In this document: positions 1 through 7,787 of the stretch, piece after piece
How the letters are laid out: every line of letters starts with the position of its first letter
How positions within the stretch are numbered: the stretch's first letter is position 1
DNA from: Gammaproteobacteria bacterium
GTDB taxonomy: Bacteria > Pseudomonadota > Gammaproteobacteria > Pseudomonadales > Azotimanducaceae
Reading direction: 5' to 3'
Length of the DNA: 26,597 nt
Assembly: GCA_002725095.1 (NCBI GenBank)
Contig: PBQQ01000002.1
Coordinates: 7,675 to 34,271, forward strand
The notes under the pieces: generated by a model
The model's database searches: none
The model's input: the letters and a program-made list of their open reading frames with translations, nothing else
Told to the model about the DNA's origin: nothing
Translations under genes and position numbers: made by a program

Positions 1-948
1 TTCTTGCCGGGCAGTTTCGCCGCGACCGGGCCGTTCATGGTTTTGTTTGGTGTCTTCGGCGCGACCGGGGCGGCTCCGGCGTCGTTGCAGCCGTTCGGCG
101 CGCCGTTGTTCAGTTGCTTGGCTGCGTTGCGCCGCGCGATCTTGATGTTCTGCATAGCGCAGCTTGATGGCCTGTTTGTGATCGCTGTCTTGTCGTTGTC
201 GGCTCTCGATACGTTTAGCTTGGGTGAAAATCTCGGTGAGATTAATATTGCTTGGGCATGCTCGGTCGCAGAGGCTGCATTCCACGCAGGCCTGTAGTCC
301 TAGATCAGCTGCGGCCGACCAGGATTCGGCTTGAGCAAGCTTAAATAATTGGTCCGGTGCTAGATCACGTGGGCAGACGTCGATGCACTGGGTGCAATTA
401 ATGCAACCGTGACTGGCAGGCGCCAATTGCGCGGGTTGGGGGGTCATTGCTGTGGGCACGCTGACAAGACTGATGCAGTCTACAGGACACGCAGGAATGC
501 ACAGCTCGCAGCCGGTGCAATCTTGCGCAAGGACCGTGTGCATAAAGCCGTTGGCGCCGACGATGGCGTCTACTGGACAGGGTGGTAGGCACAATGCGCA
601 ACCGATGCATTTAGCTTCATCAATAACCGCAAGCATGGTCTCTGGTTGGGTAATCGCGATCTGTTCAACAGGCGCATCCGGACCCATAAGATCACGCAGC
701 TGGATAACCAGCTCTGGTCCTCCTGGGGGACAAAGATCGATTGCGTTACCGGCGGCCACGGCTTCGGCATAGGGCATGCAGCCTGGATATCCGCACTGTG
801 CGCATTGGGTTTGTGGCAGCAATGAGTCGATCTCTCTGGGCAGACTTAGTTCGTCATGGGGCAGCCGTCGGCGTAACTGGGATACGCTCAGAGCTAGGGC
901 CAGTAAAGTGACGACCAATAGGATTGGGGTGAGAGCGATTGAATACAT
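1..948 (-). CDS. rnfB: RnfB/RsxB with RnfC-like C-terminal ferredoxin extension (3' end outside window)
   Basis: Iron-sulfur subunit of the Rnf/Rsx membrane complex, which passes electrons between ferredoxin and NADH coupled to ion movement, or in some bacteria keeps SoxR reduced. The frame is open for 316 codons from an ATG that overlaps the rnfA stop by one base (TGATG) and has no stop before the window edge. Seen in order: one N-terminal membrane helix (residues 4-22); the RnfB cluster motif CAQCGYPGC with a fourth Cys at 73; two CxxCxxCxxxCP ferredoxin motifs at 114-124 and 144-154; then two more at 182-192 and 221-231 (ending ACPSNI), followed by a basic Arg/Gln/Glu-rich helical tail from about 247. 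E. coli RsxB ends at about 192 residues, after the second ferredoxin motif. The later pair with spacing and ACPSNI resembles the ferredoxin domain of RnfC. RnfB identity is sure; the fused part is seen directly but its meaning is inferred. Confidence 0.9.
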   Translation of the reverse strand, partial: MYSIALTPILLVVTLLALALSVSQLRRRLPHDELSLPREIDSLLPQTQCAQCGYPGCMPYAEAVAAGNAIDLCPPGGPELVIQLRDLMGPDAPVEQIAITQPETMLAVIDEAKCIGCALCLPPCPVDAIVGANGFMHTVLAQDCTGCELCIPACPVDCISLVSVPTAMTPQPAQLAPASHGCINCTQCIDVCPRDLAPDQLFKLAQAESWSAAADLGLQACVECSLCDRACPSNINLTEIFTQAKRIESRQRQDSDHKQAIKLRYAEHQDRAAQRSQATEQRRAERLQRRRSRPGRAEDTKQNHERPGRGETARQE

Positions 949-1526
949 CAGACGGTGAGGCCCTGAAACCCCATGAAGGCCATACTCATTAGGCCTGCGC
1001 TAATTAAGGCGATAGGGGTGCCTTTGAACGCATTTGGTAAATTCGATTGCTGAACTTGTTCGCGCATGGCGCCAAACAGAACCATCACCAGAGTAAAGCC
1101 CGCAGCCGCGCCGATGGCGTAGAACAGAGTTTGCAGCAGTGACAGACCCTGGCCGATAGCCAGTAGGCTGACGCCGAGCACTGCGCAATTGCTTGTTATG
1201 AGGGGTAGATAAACGCCGAGCAATTGTTGTAATACGGGGGATGATGCGCGCAAGTACACCTGCACCAGTTGCACTAATCCGGCGATGACGACGATAAAGA
1301 GAATGATGCGCAGATATTCAAGGCCCAGGGGCAGCAATATGCCGTTGTAGAGGATATGAGTGCTGACGGCGGCTAAGCTCAGCACGAAGGTCGTGGCAAG
1401 ACCCGTAGCAAAGGCAGTGTCGTAACTTTTGGTGATGCCCATGAACGGGCAGAGCCCAAGAAACTGCGCGAGCACGAAGTTATTGACCAATAAGGCCCCG
1501 AGCAGTATCAGGCTTAAATCTGTCAT
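948..1526 (-). CDS. rnfA: Rnf electron transport complex subunit A
   Basis: Integral membrane subunit of the Rnf/Rsx complex; RnfA and RnfE form the paired membrane core that handles ion and electron passage. The 192-residue product matches the usual family length and has about six hydrophobic helices. Family signatures seen are LVNNFVLAQFLGLCPFMG near residues 13-30, LPLITSNCAVLG around 107-118 and the C-terminal GLMSMAFMGFQGL. The two conserved Cys in LGLCPFMG and TSNCAVLG are those implicated in a shared membrane iron-sulfur site. The gene begins 31 bases after the metG stop and its own stop overlaps the rnfB start, so it opens the rnf operon and may be read through from metG. The order rnfA-rnfB is the usual one; rnfC, D, G and E should lie beyond the left edge. 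Confidence 0.97.
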   Translation of the reverse strand: MTDLSLILLGALLVNNFVLAQFLGLCPFMGITKSYDTAFATGLATTFVLSLAAVSTHILYNGILLPLGLEYLRIILFIVVIAGLVQLVQVYLRASSPVLQQLLGVYLPLITSNCAVLGVSLLAIGQGLSLLQTLFYAIGAAAGFTLVMVLFGAMREQVQQSNLPNAFKGTPIALISAGLMSMAFMGFQGLTV

Positions 1527-1557
1527 GCCAGCTATGGTCCTAAGCTACCGCGCCGGT

Positions 1558-3564
1558 TTACTTCACCACCATGCCAGGGGTTGCCCCGCTGTCCGGTGAC
1601 AATAGGAAAATATCGGTCTCGCCGGGTCCGGCGGCCAGCACCATGCCTTCGGAGACCCCAAATCGCATTTTGCGTGGCGCGAGATTTGCCACCACTACGG
1701 TTAAGCGGCCGACTAAGTCTTCCGGGGAGTAAGCGGCTTTTATGCCGGAAAACACCTGGCGTTGGTGATCACCTACGTCCAGTACTAAGCACAATAACTT
1801 GTCGGCGCCTTCTACAGGTTCAGCGCTAATGACTCTGGCGACGCGCAATTCAATTTTATTGAAGTCGTCAATGCTGATCGTTGGGTCTGCCTTAGCCACT
1901 TCTGGTTTAGCCTCCTGCGCAGTCTCTGGTTCTGACGCGTCGACCAATTGTCCGACCTGTTTGGCTTCCATACGTTGCAGCATGGGTTTAAACGGATTAA
2001 TGCGATGACCTGCTAAATCGTTCTTCAGGTCAGCCCACTGTAACGGTGCTACGGCGAGAAACTCCTCAGCGCGTCGGGCGGTCTCTGGCAGTATTGGCTT
2101 TAGAAAAATCATCAATGCGCGGAACATCTGGATCGCTTGACTGCACACGGGTTGCACGTCCGTCTTGCGGTCGGGATCTTTGATCATATTCCAGGGCTCG
2201 TGTGCTGCAACATACTGATTTGCCAGATCCGCCAGTGCGGTAATTTCGCGCATGGCCTTACCGAAATTGCCTCTCTCGAAATGGTCGGCAATGCGATCAG
2301 CCGCATCGGTGAACTGCTGCATCAGCGGCTGATCATGTAAGTCAGAACTCAGCTCGCCGTCAAAGTGTTTGACCAAAAATCCAGCGGTGCGGCTGGCGAT
2401 GTTGATGATTTTGCCAACCAGATCAGCGTTCACTCGCTGAACAAAGTCATCTAAATTAATATCCAGATCGTCGGCGGAGTCGCTGAGCTTAGTGGCGTAG
2501 TAGTAGCGCAGATATTCTGGGTTCAAATGTTCTAGATAACGCTTGGCCAGAATGAAGGTGCCGCGGGACTTAGACATTTTGGTGCCGTTTACGGTGACGA
2601 AGCCGTGGGTGTGAATGCGGCTGGGCGTCCTGAAACCGGCGCCACTAAGCACGGCTGGCCAGAATAACGCATGAAAATTCACGATGTCCTTGCCGATAAA
2701 ATGATGCACCTCGGCGCTGCTATCGGGTGCCCAGAAGGTGTCGAAGTTCAGATCGTCGCGCTGATCACACAGGTTTTGCAGGCTCGCCATGTAGCCAATC
2801 GGCGCGTCCATCCACACGTAAAAGTACTTGTCCTCGGTGCCAGGGATCGTAAAGCCAAAGTAGGGCGCGTCCCGCGAGATATCCCACGGCCTTAACTCAT
2901 CGTCGAGCCATTCGCTCAGTTTGTTGGCGATCTCCGGTTGGACAGTGCCGGATCGGGTCCAGTCGCGGAGAAAATCTGTGGATTGGCCGAGGTCGAAAAA
3001 GTAGTGTTCGGAGGCGCGCAACTCGGGGGCACTGCCAGAGTAAATGGATTTTGGGTTGCCGAGCTCTGTTGCATTATAGGTGGCGCCGCAGTTTTCGCAG
3101 TTGTCCCCGTACTGGCCCTCTGTCTGGCATTTTGGGCAGTTGCCAATCACGAAACGATCGGCGAGAAACAAACCCTTCTCCGCGTCATACAGTTGTTCGA
3201 CGTTCTTGGTAAAGATCAGTCCCTGCTCGTTTAGGCGCGCAAAAATAAGTTCGGAATAATGACGATTTTCCTCTGAATGGGTGGAGTGGTAGTTGTCGTA
3301 CTCAACCAGAAAACCGTTAAAGTCGGCCAAGTGCTGTTGACGTACCGCGTCTACCAGCTCTGTTGGTGGCACATCCTCTTGTTCTGCCTTAATCATCGTC
3401 GCGGTGCCGTGCGCGTCATCAGCGCACACGTAGACGACCGAATGGCCCTGCATACGCAGAAAGCGCACCCAAATATCTGTTTGGATGTGCTCTAGCATAT
3501 GCCCAAGATGGATTGGGCCGTTCGCGTTTGGCAAAGCGCTGGTGACAAAGATTTGGCGTTGCAT
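1558..3564 (-). CDS. metG: Methionyl-tRNA synthetase
   Basis: Cytosolic class I aminoacyl-tRNA synthetase that charges initiator and elongator tRNA-Met. The 668-residue protein has the HIGH-type motif HLGH at 19-22, a four-Cys zinc knuckle (Cys 143, 146, 156, 159) in the connective domain, and KMSKS at 329-333. After an Ala/Glu-rich linker, a C-terminal tRNA-binding EMAP/Trbp111-like OB-fold begins near residue 565 (FNKIELRVARV) and holds the dimerising tail, as in the E. coli enzyme (677 residues). The ATG is preceded by AGGA at a spacing of six bases, supporting the start. It is divergent from mrp across 261 bases, an arrangement also known in pseudomonads, and is followed after 31 bases by rnfA. 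Confidence 0.99.
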   Translation of the reverse strand: MQRQIFVTSALPNANGPIHLGHMLEHIQTDIWVRFLRMQGHSVVYVCADDAHGTATMIKAEQEDVPPTELVDAVRQQHLADFNGFLVEYDNYHSTHSEENRHYSELIFARLNEQGLIFTKNVEQLYDAEKGLFLADRFVIGNCPKCQTEGQYGDNCENCGATYNATELGNPKSIYSGSAPELRASEHYFFDLGQSTDFLRDWTRSGTVQPEIANKLSEWLDDELRPWDISRDAPYFGFTIPGTEDKYFYVWMDAPIGYMASLQNLCDQRDDLNFDTFWAPDSSAEVHHFIGKDIVNFHALFWPAVLSGAGFRTPSRIHTHGFVTVNGTKMSKSRGTFILAKRYLEHLNPEYLRYYYATKLSDSADDLDINLDDFVQRVNADLVGKIINIASRTAGFLVKHFDGELSSDLHDQPLMQQFTDAADRIADHFERGNFGKAMREITALADLANQYVAAHEPWNMIKDPDRKTDVQPVCSQAIQMFRALMIFLKPILPETARRAEEFLAVAPLQWADLKNDLAGHRINPFKPMLQRMEAKQVGQLVDASEPETAQEAKPEVAKADPTISIDDFNKIELRVARVISAEPVEGADKLLCLVLDVGDHQRQVFSGIKAAYSPEDLVGRLTVVVANLAPRKMRFGVSEGMVLAAGPGETDIFLLSPDSGATPGMVVK

Positions 3565-3825
3565 GAAGATCCTAGCTGGTCGAACGAATCAAGGTGCGTT
3601 GCCGATTATAGGGTGGATTGTTCAAAGAGTGGTGGCAAAAGTGTTGTTGGGGATAGCGGCGGCGACTCGCTACCGTGATTGAAGTTGGACTCAGACGTTT
3701 CGCTTTGGCGCTGCCTTTACGGCCGATCTGCGCAGTTGAGTGTCGCGCTGGCGCTGACCGTTGCTATACCCGTCCAGCGAAGGGCACTACACTAGCGCGC
3801 TGGTTAACGAAGGCGTCAAATATAA
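3565..3825. other. metG/mrp divergent intergenic region
   Basis: This 261-base gap holds the candidate metG -10 box and must hold the mrp promoter. A TACACT at 3788-3793 could be the mrp -10 but no convincing -35 sits at the right distance. I see no RNA gene, riboswitch or repeat here, and short open frames in it have no family resemblance. Confidence 0.5.
3605..3610 (-). promoter_or_regulatory. Candidate -10 box for metG
   Basis: A perfect TATAAT on the minus strand, 41-46 bases upstream of the metG ATG, would give a transcript start near 3598 and a leader of about 34 bases containing the AGGA ribosome site. The hexamer 17 bases further upstream (ACCACT) matches the -35 consensus poorly, so this rests on the -10 alone. 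Confidence 0.35.
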
Positions 3826-4839
3826 ATGAAGGTTGAGGAATTCAAAGACCCGTACTTAGGCAAAACCTGGCAGGAGCTAGGCGCGCGCATTTTTTCATCG
3901 GGGGATCGTATTTCGGTCACTTTGGGTTATCCCGCCAATGGTCTCCAGCCGCAGTTGCAAAAGCAGCTCGGCGAGTTTTTAGGGCGCGCGGACATTGACC
4001 TGGAGCTGCGCTTTGTTGCGGACCACGGGCGTGCCTTTAATCAGGTCAAGAACATTGTTTTAGTGGCGAGTGGTAAAGGTGGTGTCGGTAAGTCCACTAG
4101 CGCAGTAAATCTAGCGTTAGCATTAGACGCAGAAGGCGCGAAGGTGGGCCTGCTCGATGCGGATATCTATGGGCCGAGCCAAGGCGTGATGCTGGGTGTT
4201 GAGGAAGGTCGTCGCCCCGATATAAAGGACGGTAAATACTTTGAACCCATTCGTGCCCATGGCCTGAAGGCCATGTCTATGAGTTTTATGATCACCGAAA
4301 AAACGCCCATGGTCTGGCGTGGACCCATGGCCAGCGGCGCATTGCAACAGATCCTCGGCCAGACCCAATGGGGTGATCTAGATTATTTGATTGTCGATAT
4401 GCCTCCTGGCACCGGAGACATTCAACTGACCCTGTCGCAAAAGGCGCCGGTTGCCGGTGCGGTGATCGTAACGACGCCCCAGGATATTGCGCTGCTTGAC
4501 GCCATGAAGGGGGTTGAGATGTTTGGCAAAGTAGACATTCCGGTGTTGGGTATTCTCGAAAATATGAGCGTGCACCAATGCGAAAATTGTAACCACATTA
4601 GTTACCCCTTCGGCGCAGGTGGGGGCTCAAAAATTTCCGGCGAGCTTGGTGTGCCGTTATTAGGGCAGTTGCCCTTGTCGACGGAAATCCGTCGGCAAGC
4701 GGATGGCGGTACGCCAACAGTTCGAGCGGATCCGGAATCGGCAGCGAGCGAACTGTATAAGGATGCGGCGCGGCACTTAGCCGCACGCTTATGGACGCGG
4801 GAACAAGCCGCGCCGACCATTCGCATGGTCGATGATTAA
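3826..4839 (+). CDS. mrp: Mrp/ApbC iron-sulfur cluster carrier ATPase
   Basis: P-loop ATPase of the Mrp/NBP35 family that binds a 4Fe-4S cluster between subunits and delivers it to apoproteins; ApbC/Mrp mutants of enterics are impaired in Fe-S metabolism. A short MIP18-like N-terminal segment (about 1-65) precedes the deviant Walker A GKGGVGKS at 83-90. Further signatures are DADIYGPSQ at 111-119, VWRGPM at 163-168, DMPPGTGD at 191-198 and the cluster-binding CENC at 252-255. At 337 residues it is slightly shorter than E. coli Mrp (369) because the N-terminal domain is reduced. A GAAGG lies about 12 bases before the ATG. It is followed by dcd after 52 bases. Confidence 0.97.
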   Translation: MKVEEFKDPYLGKTWQELGARIFSSGDRISVTLGYPANGLQPQLQKQLGEFLGRADIDLELRFVADHGRAFNQVKNIVLVASGKGGVGKSTSAVNLALALDAEGAKVGLLDADIYGPSQGVMLGVEEGRRPDIKDGKYFEPIRAHGLKAMSMSFMITEKTPMVWRGPMASGALQQILGQTQWGDLDYLIVDMPPGTGDIQLTLSQKAPVAGAVIVTTPQDIALLDAMKGVEMFGKVDIPVLGILENMSVHQCENCNHISYPFGAGGGSKISGELGVPLLGQLPLSTEIRRQADGGTPTVRADPESAASELYKDAARHLAARLWTREQAAPTIRMVDD

Positions 4840-4891
4840 CGGGCGCAAAATAGCCGTTTTTAATACTCAAGAATTTACTAGAGAACACACT

Positions 4892-5455
4892 ATGACCATT
4901 AAGTCGGATCGTTGGATTATTGAACAAGCCCAGGCCGGTATGATTGAGCCGTTTGAATCGGGGCAGGTGCGTCACGAAGACGGCAACAAAGTCATTTCTT
5001 ACGGTACGTCTAGTTACGGCTATGACGTCCGTTGCGGCCCGCAGTTTAAGGTATTTACGAACATCCACTCGGCGACGGTTGACCCTAAGGCGTTTGATGC
5101 CAACAGCTTCGTCGATATCGAAGATGATGTTTGCATCATCCCCCCTAACTCATTTGCGTTGGCGAGCACGGTTGAATATTTCCGTATACCTGAAGATGTG
5201 TTGACGATTTGTTTGGGTAAGTCCACCTATGCTCGTTGCGGCATCATTGTGAATGTCACGCCGCTTGAACCCGAGTGGGAAGGCCACGTTACGCTGGAGT
5301 TTTCAAATACTACGACGCTGCCGGCAAAAATTTATGCCAACGAAGGCGTCGCGCAGATGTTGTTTTTTCAGTCAGACGAACGGTGTCAGGTCAGTTATAA
5401 AGACCGCGGTGGCAAATACCAAGGTCAAACAGGCGTGACCCTGCCGAAGACCTAA
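4892..5455 (+). CDS. dcd: dCTP deaminase
   Basis: Deaminates dCTP to dUTP, the first step in making dUMP for thymidylate synthesis. The 187-residue product matches the usual 188-193. I place the start at the ATG giving MTIKSDRWI, which corresponds to the conserved N-terminus MSIKSDxWI, rather than 20 codons upstream at 4832, which would overlap the mrp end. Core signatures are SYGTSSYGYDVR, CLGKSTYARCGI (phosphate-binding Ser and Arg), the catalytic-Glu segment EPEWEGHVTLEFSN, and the C-terminal GGKYQGQTGVTLP lid. The sequence style is that of the pseudomonad enzyme. It probably shares a transcript with mrp and is convergent with purM, 43 bases away. Confidence 0.98.
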   Translation: MTIKSDRWIIEQAQAGMIEPFESGQVRHEDGNKVISYGTSSYGYDVRCGPQFKVFTNIHSATVDPKAFDANSFVDIEDDVCIIPPNSFALASTVEYFRIPEDVLTICLGKSTYARCGIIVNVTPLEPEWEGHVTLEFSNTTTLPAKIYANEGVAQMLFFQSDERCQVSYKDRGGKYQGQTGVTLPKT

Positions 5456-5498
5456 TAGACTGGCTTCGGCGGCAACGTCACCAGGGCCTGTCGGTGAT

Positions 5499-6539
5499 TT
5501 AGGCGATCACTAGCTGGTCGGATGCGGCCAGAGTGTGGGCTGGGACGACCTCGCCGACAACGGTTGGGTGCTCGCCCTGCGCCTGCAAATGCTCTAACGC
5601 AGCCGCGCTGTCTTGTTCACTGACGATTAACAACAGACCCAGGCCGCAATTGAATGTACCGAGCATCTCTTCGTCGCTGATATTGCCTGCCTGTTGTAGC
5701 CAGGCGAATACCTCGGGTCGTTGCCAACTGCCCAGATCGATGCGTGCGGCGTGAGCCGGATCGGCAAAGACTCGTGGAATGTTTTCGTAAAAGCCGCCCC
5801 CGGTTATGTGAACCATACCGTTCACTTCGACGTGACTGAGCAATTCGCGCACGGGTTTCACATAAATCCGCGTTGGTGCCAGTAAGTTGTCGAGCAATTG
5901 TTCGCTTGGTATCACGCCTTGATGTTCTAAAACTTTGCGAATCAATGAATAACCGTTGCTGTGCGGCCCGCTGCTGGGCAAGCCGATTATCTTGTCGCCC
6001 ACTGTTATGCGTTGGCCGTCAATAATTTTGCTTTTCTCAACCACGCCAATGCAAAAACCGGCAAGGTCGTATTCTCCGTCGCTATAGAAACCGGGCATCT
6101 CTGCGGTCTCGCCGCCGGCCAGCGCGCAGCCGGCGATTTCGCAACCCTTGGCTATACCCTTAATCACGCGCTCCGCAATATCTACGTCGAGTTTGCCGGT
6201 CGCGTAGTAGTCTAGGAACAGAAATGCTTCGGCACCGGTCACTAAGACATCATTCGCACACATGGCGACAAGATCCTGGCCAACGCCGTCATGGCGCGCG
6301 TAGTCGATAGCGATTTTAAGTTTGGTGCCCACACCATCCGTACCCGTTACTAAAATAGGGTGGGTATAGCCGCTGGGCAATTCGGCCATGGCAGCAAATC
6401 CGCCAAGACCACCCAGCAGTTCCGGGCGCTTCGTGGCCTGCGCTGCTGGTGCGATACGCCGAATTAAATCGGCACCGGCCTCAGTGTCGACGCCCGCCTG
6501 TTTATAGGTCAGGCCGCTAGATGGATTAGACTCAGACAC
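5499..6539 (-). CDS. purM: Phosphoribosylformylglycinamidine cyclo-ligase (AIR synthetase)
   Basis: Catalyses the ATP-dependent ring closure of FGAM to aminoimidazole ribonucleotide in purine synthesis. The 346-residue product equals the family length (E. coli 345). It opens with SGLTYKQAGVDTEAG and shows TDGVGTKLKIA, DLVAMCANDVLVTGAE, GGETAEMPG, LPSSGPHSNGYSLIRK and HITGGGFYENIPR, the substrate and nucleotide-binding loops of the PurM fold. The start is a GTG; no ATG lies nearby that keeps the N-terminus. In most gammaproteobacteria purN follows directly, but here the gene ends 43 bases from the convergent dcd, so purN must be elsewhere. It is divergent from the DUF2066 gene across a palindrome-rich region. 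Confidence 0.98.
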   Translation of the reverse strand: MSESNPSSGLTYKQAGVDTEAGADLIRRIAPAAQATKRPELLGGLGGFAAMAELPSGYTHPILVTGTDGVGTKLKIAIDYARHDGVGQDLVAMCANDVLVTGAEAFLFLDYYATGKLDVDIAERVIKGIAKGCEIAGCALAGGETAEMPGFYSDGEYDLAGFCIGVVEKSKIIDGQRITVGDKIIGLPSSGPHSNGYSLIRKVLEHQGVIPSEQLLDNLLAPTRIYVKPVRELLSHVEVNGMVHITGGGFYENIPRVFADPAHAARIDLGSWQRPEVFAWLQQAGNISDEEMLGTFNCGLGLLLIVSEQDSAAALEHLQAQGEHPTVVGEVVPAHTLAASDQLVIA

Positions 6540-6560
6540 GCTCTGATCTCGTTAATTTTG

Positions 6561-6590
6561 CTGCGCAGTGTACACCGCGCCAGCGCGGTG
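6561..6590. promoter_or_regulatory. Three chained palindromes in the purM upstream region
   Basis: Three touching perfect palindromes are seen: CTGCGCAG (6561-6568), GTGTACAC (6568-6575) and CACCGCGC-CA-GCGCGGTG (6573-6590). On the minus strand a candidate purM promoter is TTCCCG (6596-6591), an 18-base spacer made exactly of the third palindrome, and TACACT (6572-6567), giving a start near 6560 and a leader of about 21 bases. The symmetry suggests an operator. It does not resemble the E. coli PurR box. Confidence 0.4.
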
Positions 6591-6628
6591 CGGGAATACG
6601 AACCGCTTTGTTTGTATCTGAGACGGTG

Positions 6629-6658
6629 TTCTCAATGCCCGTTGGAATTAGCTACACT
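6629..6658 (+). promoter_or_regulatory. Candidate promoter for the DUF2066 operon
   Basis: TTCTCA (6629-6634), an 18-base spacer and TACACT (6653-6658) each match sigma-70 consensus at four of six positions. Transcription would start near 6665, about 25 bases before the ATG at 6690. It is weak by sequence but well placed. Confidence 0.3.
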
Positions 6659-6689
6659 GGGTGTCCACCAGTTACAAAACTCGGAGCTT

Positions 6690-7787
6690 ATGGTCCATCT
6701 CGCCAGAAGTATTATCGCTAAGCGCAGCCTTCGTGTTCTAGTGATAGGCCTATTGTGCATGCCAACACTGGTTACGGCGGCGATAATCGATGACCAGCTC
6801 TACACCGTGCAGCTGCCGGTGCTTGATCAGGGCGACGGCAATCGTCAGGCAGCAGCGCGTCAAGCACTGTTGCAAGTGCTGTCTCGGGTTACCGGTTTAA
6901 GCACAATTCCTCGCCATCAGCGGGTCAGTGACGCATTAGCGCGGCCCGATCGATTTTACAGCGAATATGTATTCGTACGTGCGGAGGGCGCGGATTCTCA
7001 GGGTGGCGCACAGGCTCTGGAACTTAAAGTCAGATTCCAGGAAAACGCGATACTGGAATTGGTCCGAGCAGCGCGACTGCCCATTTGGTGGTCAGGAAGA
7101 CCCTTAAGTATGGCGTGGCTGGTGGTGGAGCAAGATGGTCAGCGATCGTTGTTGCGTGACGGCAGCCAACTTGAACTCGCGCAAGCCCTGCAGCGGCAAG
7201 CGCGTCAGCGCGGCCTACCCGTGGCGTTGCCGTTACTTGACCTGCAGGATAACTTGCTGGTGTCGCCGGGGATTGTATGGGGTAACTTTCTGCCCACACT
7301 CATCAGCGCGACAGATCGTTATGGAATCAATCAACTCATCGTGGGACGGATGCGCGCTCAACATGACGGTGAGCAGACCCTGTACAGTGGCGATTGGCAG
7401 GTTGCCTTCGCTGAAGATCTAGCGCCGGTAACGAGCAACTTCTCTGGCTTGAGTGCCAAGCAGGCGCTAAACATAGCTATGGAACTGGCGACCACCTATT
7501 TCGCGCCGGCGATGACCGTGTTCTCTGGGGATCGGTTTGACCATACGCTGCATGTGAGCGAGCTCAGAGAAATAGGACAATACGCTCGAATGATGAATTA
7601 CTTTCGCCAATTTGAATTTGTTGAAGATGTCAGTGTGACGTCGATCGCGGATGGTAAAATGACTTTGAAGGTCAGCACTGCGGCCAGCGAGAAACTGTTG
7701 CTGTCGTTATTGACGCGCGATGGCCGGTTGCAAGCAGCGCCCCCGGAGGGCCAGGCCGCGTTAACTCGATTATTGTGGCGTGACTGA
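6690..7787 (+). CDS. DUF2066 domain-containing exported protein
   Basis: Member of the DUF2066 family (Pfam PF09839), of unknown function, commonly found beside purM and upstream of hda in gammaproteobacteria. I start it at the ATG at 6690, four bases after GGAG, because that gives a clear signal peptide: basic start (HLARSIIAKRSLR), hydrophobic core, then TLVTAA, with cleavage probably near residue 30. A longer open frame reaches back to 6558 but has no homology-like content and would cover the promoter region. The mature protein (about 335 residues) begins with the typical DDQLYTVQLPVLDQ and carries ARQALLQVLSRVTG and EYVFVRA. Its stop overlaps the next gene's ATG by one base (TGATG). It is predicted periplasmic or envelope-associated; no catalytic motif is visible. 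Confidence 0.88.
   Translation: MVHLARSIIAKRSLRVLVIGLLCMPTLVTAAIIDDQLYTVQLPVLDQGDGNRQAAARQALLQVLSRVTGLSTIPRHQRVSDALARPDRFYSEYVFVRAEGADSQGGAQALELKVRFQENAILELVRAARLPIWWSGRPLSMAWLVVEQDGQRSLLRDGSQLELAQALQRQARQRGLPVALPLLDLQDNLLVSPGIVWGNFLPTLISATDRYGINQLIVGRMRAQHDGEQTLYSGDWQVAFAEDLAPVTSNFSGLSAKQALNIAMELATTYFAPAMTVFSGDRFDHTLHVSELREIGQYARMMNYFRQFEFVEDVSVTSIADGKMTLKVSTAASEKLLLSLLTRDGRLQAAPPEGQAALTRLLWRD

Noticed and set aside
452..772. 106-codon plus-strand open frame and smaller ones near the left edge
   Set aside because: They are antisense to the Cys-rich rnfB frame, which is clearly coding.
4598..5068. 156-codon minus-strand open frame across the mrp/dcd junction
   Set aside because: It is antisense to two conserved genes and has no family resemblance.
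6573..6590. PurR operator before purM
   Set aside because: The palindrome is GC-rich and lacks the ACGCAAACG half-sites of the E. coli PurR box.
6558..6689. 44-residue N-terminal extension of the DUF2066 gene
   Set aside because: It would hide the signal peptide that starts at 6690 and cover the candidate promoter; the sequence has no conserved content.
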